Source: Rhyacichthys aspro
Taxonomy: Eukaryota; Chordata; Actinopteri; Gobiiformes; Rhyacichthyidae
Length of the DNA: 64,000 nt
Direction of reading: 5' to 3'
NCBI GenBank assembly: GCA_036850595.1
Contig: CM072159.1
Span: forward strand, 1,602,529 to 1,666,528
In this document: positions 1-54,552 of the stretch, piece after piece
Layout of the letters: each line of letters opens with the position of its first letter
Numbering within the stretch: the stretch's first letter is position 1
The notes under the pieces: generated by a model
What the model was told of the DNA's origin: nothing
Databases searched by the model: none
What the model saw: only the letters and a program-made list of their open reading frames with translations
Program-made: the position numbers and the translations under genes

Positions 1-3000
1 GCCAGATTTACTACGCAATTGTGCATGAGGCACTCATTTGCAGTGTCCTAAAGTGGCAGATTTACTAATTATGTACAGTGTTTGGGCTCAGCTGAGAGAC
101 AGATAGCTGTAAACAGCTGTGTGACGAGGAAATTTTAGTGGAGCTATCCGCAAGTTTAAATCTTAATAAATCAGGCTGGATTCTCACTTATTTGTTCTTT
201 GAGCTATGTATTAAAAAATGCATTGTTCTTGACATGTTCTATCAGTTAGTCTGTCTTTCTGCACACAACAGAGCCTGGAGCCTTTTGTTAATCTCAATAA
301 CATACTGTGGGATGGCATAACATGTATTAATAAATGTACATAATGTAAACTACAACTCCTACAGAGTGATGAACAGTCAAAAAGTGCCTATAGACTAACG
401 TGCCCCCCAATTGAGCTATGAAGAGCTGGATGTAATGACCATATTTGGAAAAGGTCAGGAAATGTGAAGCATAACAATCACATTACTAGCATGGTGATCA
501 GCCGGAGCCAGGATAATATGGAGGCCTGACTTCTGCGTGTTTCACCAACCAATGGTCTGTCTGTCCATCATTTGTAATTTCTCCAGTTTTTAGTATGAGT
601 GTATCAGTCTTCTGCAGACATGGATGTGTGTTTGTTTGTCTGTGTGAGCTTAGAGCTCCACTTCAGCTCTAGAGCAGTTTGTCTCTTCACCTGAATGTGT
701 GGCCTCTGTGTTGGTGGAGTCGTGAGTGGCCTCTGTCTCTGGTTGGAAATTGTGGTTGTCTCAATGGCAGACAGGTGTTCATTTTCATAATGGAGTCTCA
801 TATTCAGTAAACACCTCCTCTGAGATACTAACAAATATACATCTACAGCTACCTACTGATGACCATACAACCACAGTTGATGCAGTTTTACGCTGGAGGC
901 TGAAATCAGAAGACTTCCACTCTCTCTTAAATACTCCCATTGTGCAAAAACATTCTAATAACAAAAAAATCTAGTGCAGCCACTGTCATAGTGTCACTGA
1001 GTGTCCAGACACACAAAATCAGAAGCAGAAATGGTCAACACTAAATAATAAAAAAGTGTCTTCAGTATTTAAATCATCCCTGGTGTCCTTAAATATTGAC
1101 ATTTACTAAACAATTATGTCTTATCTGTGAAACCTAGGTGGAGCAAATGATTTAAAGCAGAATTTATACATATAGTCATGGCTTTGTCGTGACATAATCT
1201 GTCCAAAATGCAACAATGTCCGTCAGTTGCACAGGGTTTCTCCTCAGTCCCTCTCTCACACCACTGGTTAAGGGTGCTGCCATTCAAATGAAAAACTGCC
1301 TTCCAACAAATATCAGAAAATTTTGTTTTCTGTGTCATCATAATGTATCAGAAGAATATTTACATTAACTGCCCAAACCCAAGTAATGACTGATGCTTCC
1401 TATTTGCAACTATTTGTAAGTTCGCTTACCTTAGCTTACACATACTTTTTTTAAGAGTAGAAAAATACTAAATACTCCTGTAATCATTTCTTTTTATCAC
1501 TAGAGGTTGCAGTTTTTGTAATATTATATATATTTGTTTACATATATTCAGCAAAAAATTGGACATATTGAATTGTATTAAACTGTACATCAGTGAGCTC
1601 CAATCCGAGGTTACACTGCTGCTCACAACAAACTACAGTATGGGTCAATTTAAAATATGTATTTTTTAAAAACATCTTTCAGTGTGTTACGGCTTCAGGC
1701 TCAGACTATGTGGGCCTCAGACAGCGAATGTGCGACTGAAGTTAGTGCAGGTGCGGTAAGCATGCCACTACAGATTATCACTTATTGAATGTTCCCGTAA
1801 AACAATTATGGAAACAGTATAACAACAGGATAGATTTAATTCAATATAAAACAAAAACAAACAAAAACCTTTCCTGAATAATTAAATTGTATAAAAGACT
1901 GTGTAGGGAGAAATACTGTAATGAAGTGATAATTTTCCAAATTGAAGACCATTTTATAGAACAGTAAAATGTTACTTTAGTCTTGAGAGCAGAAAAACAG
2001 ATATACCCAAATCTTTTAAATTATGTCTAGAAGCAGTTTACACCAGATGTCACCAGAAAAAATTTATGATGGTTGATAAATACTTTTTTTTTTCTCTTTT
2101 ATTTTAATAAAATGTTGCAAAAGACATGCATATGAAAGGGATATGAACATGACAACACCCATTTTATCACTTTACAACAAAATTAAATTAAGCTCAGATT
2201 TAATTCAGATTAAAATTAAATTTATTTCCTGAATTAAAATGTCTATGTCAGTGCACTGTTGGTTTAATGCAAGAATGTGAATTTTAATTACAGTAATAAA
2301 AAGGTTATACATATACTGAAATATATTGGTAATTTAATAATACACAATTAGCTACATGCTTTTACCAAGAAACAGTTAGACATATAATAGAACAAGAGAA
2401 AAAAATGATTGAAGAATTTACTCTTAAGGCATTATTACATAAAGTTTTATTTGAATATAGTAATACAGTAATTTGAGTAAAATTTACCTGTAGTTGATTT
2501 GTCCATTAAAGTCATTCAAAAGAAATGACGACCCTTTTCTACGTCTGCCTTCATGTCTTTCTTCTTGTTTCGTCAATATCTTCTTTTTGCTTCTTTTCTC
2601 ACTTTCTTTCCACTTTCTATTTATTAATTTTATTATTTTCTATTTTTTGTGCAGTTGCCGTGCAGTTTGTCGTGTCAATCACTTCTTTAATTCCTTCCTT
2701 CCTTCCATCCCTCTCTGGTCGGTGTGAGTGTTGATTATCAGGAGCAGGTTCCGAGGCAGAGCTGTGTGAGGCTTAGTCCCACTAGACCACACTAACACAT
2801 CTCTGAGGTGTGGGGCCCCCTATAGGAGGCCCCTGGTACCACACTACAGTCTGGAGAAGGCTCAGAACGAGCAGGACTTTAAAAGACATTTGCTGAATAC
2901 TAACCTCTGTCAGCTTTTATGAATGGAACGACATGGTTCCATAAGACATAAAAGAGTCACAATAATACTGAAAATAAAATAATTTATGCCGATATTTCAG

Positions 3001-3181
3001 AATAATTACACTGTAGTTTCAATTTGTGTTGTCAATGACTAAACTAGGCATTTACTCGATTTTCATATTTCGATTAGCCCTGTTTATACAGGAAAAAAAC
3101 GGCAGCAAATGAAAATTTAAATCTAAGAAACATTTTTGGTGGGTGATAACAATGTCCTCGTTATTTGTCCATTCTCTGTAG

Positions 3182-3253
3182 CCAAAAGAAAAACACGTAA
3201 CGCCCAGAAAACTGAGGAGTTGTTGAAGAGATCATCAGATGTCAGTCACCCAG
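3182..3253 (+). other. Candidate cryptic or alternative exon, 72 nt
   Basis: Bounded by a good acceptor (pyrimidine-rich ...CCATTCTCTGTAG) and a good donor (CAG/GTAATA). One frame (phase 1 in, phase 1 out) is open and reads KRKTRNAQKTEELLKRSSDV then SHP; the other two contain stops. It does not match TCF4. It would not keep frame if spliced to tcf4 exon 2, which starts in phase 0. It may be a leader or poison exon, a foreign fragment, or chance. Confidence 0.2.
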
Positions 3254-3953
3254 GTAATAATCCAATAAAAGGTTACACAGAAGGCATCTGGAGATAGGGT
3301 TGTGATGATCATGGATGATGCATTACATTTATTTGGTGTTGACTTCAGTGTGGTTAGTGGTGTTGGTTGTGGACCTCAGAACAGACAACAAAGTACAGAG
3401 CTCATGTATCCTTCATAATACTTCATATTATATTATATACTTTGTATTTTTAGTAGGTTCTATCTTTCTGAGGTTTGCGACATGAGTTCAACCATAACAG
3501 AGAGCCATGCAAAAGAAACTCAGGTTCAAACCTTATTCTATTTAAGAAGTCTCTTTGAAACTAAAGCCACTGCAAAGAAACTGCTGTTTTTGTTGTCTGT
3601 ATGTACACACAAGACTCCGAGCCCCAAGATTCCTCTCTCTGCTGCATCGCGGCGGACATTTTGCCTCAGTTGGAAGCTGACTAACTGAAATGATTCCCTT
3701 CGTTCAAATGCTCGAACATAAGATGTAAACACCAACGAAATATGACTCACAGCAAACGTTTTGGACTGACAAATGAGTCCAGAACTTTCAAAAGCTGGTG
3801 TGTCTCTCCTGTTTTGTGCAGTGTGTGTACTGCCCACTGTTGTTCACACAGAAATGCGGGCTCAAAGGCATTGGCTGGTTTTGTGAGAAATATATGATGG
3901 GGATCTGAATGCATGTACAGTGCATTATACAGTAATGAATACACAGTCTGTTG

Positions 3954-3980
3954 ACACACGCACACACACACACACACACA
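3954..3980 (+). repeat. (CA)n microsatellite
   Basis: Nearly perfect CA dinucleotide run, with one CG interruption near its start. Confidence 0.9.
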
Positions 3981-4849
3981 GTAGTACACAACCAACCACA
4001 ACTTTGCCAAAACCCAACCCAGTTTCCAGAAACAAATGTGTCTATGATCTTTCTGCAAACCACTTTGCACAATCATCATGGTGAAGCAGGTGAAAAGTAG
4101 TAGCAACTGAGCTGGATGTTAGCTCAGTAGATTAGGTTTAGGTATTTTACTTTTATTTATTTTTAACATTATGTGAATGGAATAACACCAGAATGACCAT
4201 CCACAGCACTGTGTATGGGTCCTGCAGATGAGACTCTGGTGAGTTCCTGAGCCCAAATATTTGTGAGCACACATCACTGCAGGCTCCCATCACAACCACA
4301 TGTTACAACACCCCTCACATGCTTCGACCTCATGGAGGATAAAAGAAGGGACACTGGAGAAATAGCAACTTTTTATGACCTAAACTAGATTTGTTTTGTC
4401 TTTTGATTTTGTGTCCTATTGTATCCTATTCTCACTGGCTTTAGTTGAATCACACCGACACAAATAACATAAAGACAGAATTGTCCCAATTATCCTGTGC
4501 TCACTCCGAGATGGGTTTGTGTGCAGAGCAAAGAAACACTGGTGCTCTCCACTGAGTCTAGTCAGAGGTCCACAGAAGTCCACAGCACAGTCAAATAGAG
4601 CAGTTTGTTACGTAGTGAGGTAGATAAGTAATACAATGGGTCTCAAAAGAGGACAAGAGAATCAATCAGAGAAGCTTTGAAATTTAGTTTTTGATATCGT
4701 TAGTAAGTCTAAAATATGTTTATTTGACGTAAATATGTTTACTTTTTAAGTTGGAAAGTCTTCTGTACAACATGTGAATGTCTTGTTAACTGTCCCATCT
4801 CAGTTTTAGTGAGTGTTGTTCCGTGCGCCCCGATAAAGATAGTCAAACC

Positions 4850-4888
4850 TGTGTGTGTGTGTGTGTGTGTGTGTGTTTGTGTGTGTGG
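4850..4888 (+). repeat. (GT)n microsatellite, interrupted
   Basis: GT repeats interrupted once by TTT. Confidence 0.9.
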
Positions 4889-5270
4889 ATTATGTATGCA
4901 TGGTTTCATCTGCAGCTCAATCAGATGCAAATATATTCACACGTTAGTTTGTTAATTAAAAATGCAAAGCAGTCCTTATGGTGATTTCCCTGATTTGACT
5001 GCTTTTTTTCTTCTTTTTGGAAGGTAAGAGAGAAAGACACAGTGAAACTTGTTGAGTGAGAAACAAAAACCAACAAGGCAACTGAAATACAAACTTTTAT
5101 GTTAAATATAAACCAACATTCACTTTCAGTTTTTCAGCAGTCTCTTAAAAAATAATCATAAACGAATGTGGATAGGATTTCTTTATTTAATTTAATTTTT
5201 ATTTTAAACAATAATTTGTAAAAGAAAAACTAATGTGAGTTGTTTGATTTCTCGTCTGCCTCATTTCTGT

Positions 5271-5396
5271 TTCCCATGATGCACTGGGGCACGTCAGAAC
5301 CACCAAAGGAGTCAATAAAAGAGAGACAGAAGGATAAAAGATGAGTGCAGGATGGATTTGTATGTGGTGTGTATTTTCCCATCATGCACTGGGGCA
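5271..5396 (+). promoter_or_regulatory. Duplicated TTCCCAT(G/C)ATGCACTGGGGCA motif
   Basis: The 21-bp motif occurs at 5271-5291 and 5376-5396, 105 bp apart in the same orientation, with one mismatch. The TTCCCAtgATGC core resembles the recognition sequence of ZNF143/THAP11-type factors. It could instead be part of an old repeat. Confidence 0.25.
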
Positions 5397-6100
5397 GGGC
5401 ACAAAGCTGGGCCAGAGCCAGAGCCGTGAGCCAGCGCTGCAGACAGATGGTGCACTTATCACACACACGCACAGGCCCACGTGCACATGCTCAGGCCCAC
5501 ATGCACGATCCCAGCTTCACTTCCTGTTGACATCTGCTTTAATCAAACGACAGGCTCCGTCAGTCTGAGGAAAAGAATGTGTGGTATTAGAGGTGCTCAT
5601 CAATGCCCCTACTGGACACTCACAGTACTGCAACATCGCTCCAAAAACTCTTCCATGTGCATCATTGTGTACAAAGAAAAGACTTCCTCATATCGTACTG
5701 ACAACTTAGTCCAGGGCCTGACAGCGAACACCACTGACAGAGGCCCCACTGAGTGTGCTCCATGGCTCCAAGCATGAGTGCATTGTTTCATCAACACCAC
5801 CTCTGACCATTCAACACCAACCGAACGTTATATCACATTTTAAAATCAAAGACTATTTTCCCACCCTACTCACCTCATGAATCCCTATTCATAAAAGAAA
5901 ATGATATAAATCTATCCAACAGTCTATCAGTTTGATGACTGACCTGAACTAAACCAACCAATGTTCTGTACATTTGATTTATTTTGAGTTGATTAACATA
6001 TATCAACATATAATAAAGCCAAATGTGCATCATCATTCAGGTCTTGTCCTTTATTTGTCAGTTGTTTTCTGTCTATTGATTTTAGAGTCCTATATGTCTG

Positions 6101-6101
<1 letters not shown>

Positions 6102-6133
<32 letters not shown>
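6102..6133 (+). repeat. (CT)n microsatellite
   Basis: About 16 CT units, some 110 bp before the GC-rich promoter block. Confidence 0.9.
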
Positions 6134-6137
<4 letters not shown>

Positions 6138-6270
6138 AACAAATTAAATTATTTATTTATTATAAGAAAACGAAATATCAGACATAAAATTCAAACATAA
6201 AATGCATGCTTTGGTGATAGTTGGTAAATCACAGTTTCCTAGGTCTACGGCAGAGAGAGAGCCCGAGTCT

Positions 6271-6292
6271 GGGGAAGGGGAGGGGCTCCGGG
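6271..6292 (+). promoter_or_regulatory. G-quadruplex motif in the short-isoform promoter
   Basis: Four G-runs (GGGG, GGGG, GGGG, GGG) separated by loops of 2, 1 and 4 bases satisfy the usual G4 pattern. The GGGGAGGGGCT part could equally be a Sp/KLF site. Confidence 0.5.
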
Positions 6293-6297
6293 TGTGT

Positions 6298-6305
6298 ATT
6301 TGCAT
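6298..6305 (-). promoter_or_regulatory. Octamer (POU) site ATGCAAAT, perfect
   Basis: The + strand reads ATTTGCAT, the exact complement of the POU-factor octamer, 5 bp after the G4 motif and 253 bp before the ATG. POU factors act in neural and B-lymphoid cells, where TCF4 is used, but occupancy is inference. Confidence 0.4.
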
Positions 6306-6328
6306 AACGCGTGCCTTCGCTCGGCCAT

Positions 6329-6360
6329 ATGGGAACATGCGACTGAAGGAATTGAAGTGA
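6329..6360 (+). other. Two overlapping short upstream ORFs in the tcf4 leader
   Basis: ATG at 6329 opens 5 codons (MGTCD, stop at 6344-6346). ATG at 6337, in another frame, opens 7 codons (MRLKELK, stop at 6358-6360). They are the only ATGs between about 6306 and the tcf4 start at 6559. They matter only if transcription starts upstream of them. Confidence 0.4.
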
Positions 6361-6558
6361 AGTGCACAAACCCTCCACCTGCGGTTAGACTCGAACCAAA
6401 CACTGCCAAAGTCCAGGGAAGGACGCGAGAGAAGAACGGAAGGACAGAGGAAGGAAGAGGGGAGGGGGGAGTCAGAGGCTTGAAAAATACTGAGAGGAAC
6501 GGGAGAGAACAGCGGAGAGGAGCCGAGGACAGCGGTTGTTCGGCGCTGAGGAGGAAAC

Positions 6559-50181
<43,623 letters not shown>

Positions 50182-50644
50182 GTAAGACAGCTTCTCCAAT
50201 GTTAACAGACGTGGGCTGGAAGACGTGACATACACTTTTCTCAGTGTTATAAATAAATCTTTTCAAGGTACCTGAGGCTTCTTAAAAAAATTAAAAAGGA
50301 CAAAAGTATATATTTGAAAGTATTACATTTTAATGGAAAGGTTTTTTTGTTAATAGAGGTGTTTTCTAATTCCCTCATAGGATAAATTGCATCAAATATA
50401 CTCGTAGTCAAACCCAGCCTTTTAAATGTTTAACATCACAGTTAGTGCCTGGTTTCAACTGGAGCTGTGCAGGTTGGGCCAGTTTGGTTAAGTTTCCACC
50501 AAGGATCTGAAGTGTCACCAAAAAGTATACTGCACCACTTTGGGGATGCAATGGCCCTGGTCCCAACACTGCAGTTTGATTTATGGACAGCAAAAATGAG
50601 AAGCAAAATGAAAAACATAAAACAGCAGAATAGCTTATTCTTGT
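50182..50644 (+). other. Start of intron 8, nothing recognised
   Basis: No exon. A segment near 50460-50600 may be an old repeat. Confidence 0.45.
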
Positions 50645-50690
50645 GCTTTGCTTTGCTTTGCTTTGCTTTGCTTTGCTCTGCTCTGCTTTG
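50645..50690 (+). repeat. (CTTTG)n pentanucleotide microsatellite
   Basis: About nine CTTTG/CTCTG units. Confidence 0.9.
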
Positions 50691-50718
50691 GTTGTGTAGT
50701 AGCAACATGTCTGTGGAT

Positions 50719-50904
50719 GTTCTCAGTCATCCAGGACATATTCAAGAAAAGATTTTCCGGCAAGGCATTTGGACATAGGTATGAGATGAAGACATTTCAT
50801 CCCTCATCCAATGAACTTCATTCAAGGGACTTTATCCAAGGGACTTTATCCAAGGGAGTTCAAGAACTGACATGAAACATTGTATGTCCTGGATGACTGA
50901 GAAC
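50719..50904. mobile_element. 186-bp MITE with perfect 22-bp terminal inverted repeats
   Basis: Left end 50719-50740 (GTTCTCAGTCATCCAGGACA then TA) is the exact reverse complement of 50883-50904. The interior has GACATTTCATCCCTCATCCA and three tandem copies of a 14-bp unit CAAGGGACTTTATC from 50823. The GTCATCCAGGA terminus is familiar from fish MITEs. Confidence 0.75.
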
Positions 50905-51222
50905 CTTCAAAGACAATGCAAGAAATAGGGTAATATTTCGGGTAAAATTTTTCGCTCTTTTATCTTTTAAGATGTTTGTACTGAAGTAACTGGTTTGACA
51001 CACATGAACGAAGAAAGACAAGGTCTGAATGATCTGTACAATAAAAGTACACTCACTGAGCTCTCTTTATGAATAATATTTCATCATAGTAAGGTCTCAA
51101 CCAATAAGTTAATGTGTGTTTAAAAATTGTATCTGTGGCAAAGAAAATTGGAATTAATATAGAGGAAAGGAAATTATGGTTTATTCATTAGTCACATATG
51201 TAAATGGTGAATAGCAAGCAGT

Positions 51223-52613
51223 TACACTGAACAAAAATATAAATGCAACACTTTTATTTTTGCTCCCATTTTTCCATCCACCTCATAGGTGTGGCATATC
51301 AAGATGCTAATTAGACAGCATGATTATTACACAGGTGTGCCTTAGGCTGGCCACAATAAAGGGCCACTCTAAAATGTGCAGTTTTATTACACAGCACAAT
51401 GCCACAGATGTCGCAAGTTTTTAGGGAGCATGCAATTGGCTGACTGCAGGAATGTCTACCAGAGCTTTTGCCCGTGAATTGAATTCATTTCCCTACCATA
51501 AGCCGTCTCCAAAGGCGTTTCAGAGAATTTGGCAGTACATCCAACCGGCCTCACAACCGCAGGCCACGTGTAACCACACCAGCCTAGGACCGCCATATCC
51601 AGCATCTTCACCTCCAAGATCGTCCTGGACAGGTGCTGCAACAATCAGTTTGCATAACCAAAGAATTTCTGCACAAACTGTCAGAAATTGCCTCAGGGAA
51701 GCTCATCTGCATGCTCGTTGTCCTCATCGGGGTCTCAATTTGACTTGACCACTTCCTCACATTCTAGCCAAATCCTCACATTCGATGGCGTTTGGCACTT
51801 TGGAGAGGTGTTCTCTTCACAGATGAATCCCAGTTTTAACTGTACAGGACAGATGGCAGACAGCATGTATGGCGTCATGTGGGTGAATGATTTGCTGATG
51901 TCAACCTCAAGTAGCCCATGGTGGCGGTGGGGTTTTGGTATGGGCGGGCATATGTTATGGAAAACAAACACAGGTGCATTTTATTGATGGCATTCTGAAT
52001 GCACAGAGATACCATGATGAGATCCTGAGGCCCATTGTTGTGCCATTCAGTCACGACCATCACCTCATATTGCAGCATAGAAATGCACGGCCCCATGTTG
52101 CAAGGATCTATACACAATTCCTGGAAGCTGAAAACATCCCAGTTCTTGTATGGCCAGCATACTCACTGGACATGTCACCCATTGAGCATGTTTGGGATGC
52201 ACTGGAATGGCGTATACGACAGTGTGTTCCAGTTCCTGCCAATATCCAGCAACTTTGCACAGCCATTGAAGAGGAGTGGACCAACATTCCACAGGCCACA
52301 ATCAACAACCTGATCAATTCTATGCAAAGGAGACGTGTTGCACTGCGTGAGGCAAATGGTGGTCACACCAGATACTGACTGGTTTTTGGTTTCCCAAATA
52401 CTGTAAAACTGCACATTTTAGATAGGCCTTTTATTGTGGCCAGCCTAAGGCACACCTGTGCAATAATCATGCTGTCTAATCAGCATCTTGATGTGCCAGA
52501 CTTGTGAGGTTGATGGAATATCTTGACAGAGGAGTCAAGTAACACAGATTTAGACAGATTTGTGAACAATATTTGAGAGAAAAAGTGTTGTGTTTATATT
52601 TTTGTTCAGTGTA
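51223..52613 (+). mobile_element. Tc1-like DD34E transposon, degraded, TA-flanked
   Basis: Element 51225-52611 between TA dinucleotides starts CACTGAACAAAAATATAAAT and ends ATATTTTTGTTCAGTG, as inverted repeats. A second inverted pair lies further in: TTAGACAGCATGATTATTAC / TGCAATAATCATGCTGTCTA. Transposase remnants cover most of the usual length. Each arm has its own deletion; the left one lacks the 111 bp kept in the copy at 42361. Confidence 0.85.
51452..52378 (+). pseudogene. Tc1-like transposase pseudogene
   Basis: The N-terminal part, open from 51452, has FQRIWQYIQPASQP and QRISAQTVRNCLREAHLHA (helix-turn-helix region). A frameshift follows near 51740. The first catalytic block LFTDESQF is followed directly by a stop (TAA near 51837). 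The C-terminal part, open to 52378, has MVWAGICYGKQTQVHFIDGI, LQHRNARPHVA, MSPIEHVWDALEWRIRQ and ends EANGGHTRY. In the second catalytic block the family's Asp-Asn is Arg-Asn (CAT AGA AAT), so one DDE residue is lost; the Glu of SPIEHVW remains. Stops and frameshifts make it inactive. Confidence 0.85.
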
Positions 52614-52879
52614 TAAAGCACTTTTTTGTATCATTCTTGGGCACCCAAAGAGTACATTTACACATTCACACTTATAAGCACTCACACATTCACATTGTGG
52701 TGCTGGTAAGCTACCTATGTAGCAGGTACCCTGGGGCAGACTGACGGAGAGGTGTCTGTGACCACCACCAAACACAATCACACATTCAAGTGTCACAACA
52801 ACAATGGGGAATGCCTGCTCTACCTCCTGTGTCCCAACCTTTGCCCTGATACTGGAGGGAAAAACTCAAATCGTATTGA
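52614..52879 (+). repeat. Repeat-like segment, SINE/LINE debris
   Basis: CACATTCACACTTATAAGCA and CCCTGGGGCAGACTGACGGA resemble the body of fish SINEs. No promoter boxes. Confidence 0.3.
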
Positions 52880-53610
52880 ATCGAATACAACAGAGTAGAA
52901 TAGAATAGAACTTTATTGTCCACTAAATATGCTGTCCATAAAAAAAAAAAAAAAACCCCACTGTTCATTCACAATGTATTCAAAATATGCACTGCACATG
53001 GGACAAATGTTTTTTTAAAGACAGCTTTAGTTGCCAGCAGGATTCTATAGCTCTTACCAGGGTGCAGGAGCTCCTACTGACTAGACAGAGGATGGGAGCT
53101 GTCTGCCACAATACTTCTGGCTTTACTTAATGTCCTCTCTCTGTACACTTGGCACAGTTATTTATGGGGTTTCACAATTATGTTCAGTTTCATTGCTGAT
53201 CTGCAGGTGATATGGTTGTATCACGCAGGAAGGTGGAAAGTTAGAACATTTTCAACAATTGATTTATAGACAACTTCTAAAGATTTGTGAGGCTACTGAA
53301 CTTCCTCAGCAGATACTGCTGCTGCTGAGAGACAGAAGATAAGTTTCTAAAATTGTGCTAAGGGACTTAAAACTGCTGACAATCTCAACACTGACAGTAC
53401 TGATAGTAACAGGATGTATTTTCATATTACTGTTGGAGCATGTGATGAGTTCCTTGGTTTTGTCGTTTTTGCTGACTGATGTTACACCAGTTTTGAAGGG
53501 CCCTTGTGTGGTCTACATAGACCCCCAAACAATGAGCCCTAAAAGGATGATGTCCCCTGCTTTACAGCATTTATCTATGCATGTGTTTTTTGTTGTTATT
53601 AAAAAGACCA
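52880..53610 (-). repeat. Probable decayed non-LTR element or old repeat
   Basis: Starts with AGAATAGAATAGAACTTTATTGTCC, split here by TAG/AAT units, and an A-run at 52939-52955, a signature of retroelement tails in fish. Later text (GGCTTTACTTAATGTCCTCT, GATTTATAGACAACTTCTAA, CTTCCTCAGCAGATACTG) follows the order of a common fish repeat. No protein motifs. Confidence 0.3.
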
Positions 53611-54552
53611 ATATGGCTTAAAATCAGTTGGGGTTTTTTTGCAATATCCTTCATGTTTTGCTAGCATCGATAAGTTGACATTGAGTTTTATCACAAGGGC
53701 ATTTAAAGGTCTTAAATTTCTCAGGAACCCATGAAAAATCCTGGAGGGACTGTTTTTAAAGTAAATGCATTTTGAAACATTGAAAGAAATGTTCAGATGT
53801 GTATGAAGTATATTATTAGATATTAGCTGTCTTTTGACGCCACATTGTTGTTTTATGAGATGAGTGTGTACATTATAGAAGTAAATATAGTTATATAGTG
53901 GCATTTGCTACAGAAGACTAAATGGGACTAAATGTATCAGATTGGGCTTTTTTCGTATTGTTTTGTTTTTTCTGTATTAAAAGTACTCTGTCACTTTGGT
54001 TACCCCTTGACTTTCGGTTTCAACAGTGTGATACGGTTAGTAAAAACACTACGTAACTTTTTAACATAAAACACACAGCCTCATAATCATTAAAATGTAT
54101 AGTAAAATAAGCCTTCTTTCAACAGTACTTTGCGCCTAACTCCTCAGATGCTCCACTAATGTAATAGTGATAGGAAGTTCAGATTATTTTACTGATTCGG
54201 TCCTTTGAATCTCGTTCAGCAAAAGGAACTAATCTTTTTTTGAGTCAATTTCATTTTGTTCACTTCCGCAGAATTAATAATAAAATGTTGCATGTTAATT
54301 CCCCAACATATCTACTTACGCATTTCTTGATCACATTTCAAATAAGAAAGAGCTGTAATGCAGCCAAGGTCATTTTATAAGTAATAGCTTACCTGTGTCT
54401 TGAGGCTCCCCTCTGAATTTTTTGAGTCAAATTTGCACATCATGTGACAGCCCCATAGGCCAAGGCAATGCTCAGTATCTTAGTGTCTCAGTATCTTATG
54501 AAAAATACAATATTACATTAGTATTTTTGACTTTTTTTATTTTAAAATTATC
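53611..54552 (+). other. Intron 8, nothing recognised
   Basis: AT-rich, no exon or delimited repeat. Confidence 0.45.

Larger units (their letters stand above)
1..6240 (+). other. Sequence upstream of the short isoform; no recognised exon
   Basis: AT-rich, without a convincing coding segment. I looked for the TCF4 long-isoform exon carrying the NLS and did not find it. Notable items are the splice-flanked segment 3182-3253, CA/GT microsatellites at 3954-3980 and 4850-4888, the paired motif at 5271/5376 and a (CT)n tract at 6102-6133. For long tcf4 transcripts this should be intron. Confidence 0.6.
6241..6558 (+). promoter_or_regulatory. tcf4: Probable internal promoter and 5' leader of the tcf4 short isoform
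   Basis: CpG-containing, GC-richer sequence immediately upstream of exon 1, in contrast to the AT-rich flanks. It holds GGGG blocks, an ATTTGCAT octamer, and a purine-rich leader around 6412-6480. No clear TATA box. The transcription start cannot be fixed from sequence. A promoter here is expected because this exon has no acceptor-bounded coding upstream of its ATG and is a known alternative first exon in vertebrates. Confidence 0.6.

Noticed and set aside
2807..2842. GTGTGGGGCCCCCTATAGGAG-type palindrome
   Set aside because: Only short 6-bp arms pair well, with a bulge; not distinguishable from chance.
1..6240. The TCF4 long-isoform exon with the NLS, or the disease-linked CTG repeat known in human TCF4
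   Set aside because: No VRKVPPGLPSS-like coding and no CTG run found. In human both lie upstream of the region matching this window.
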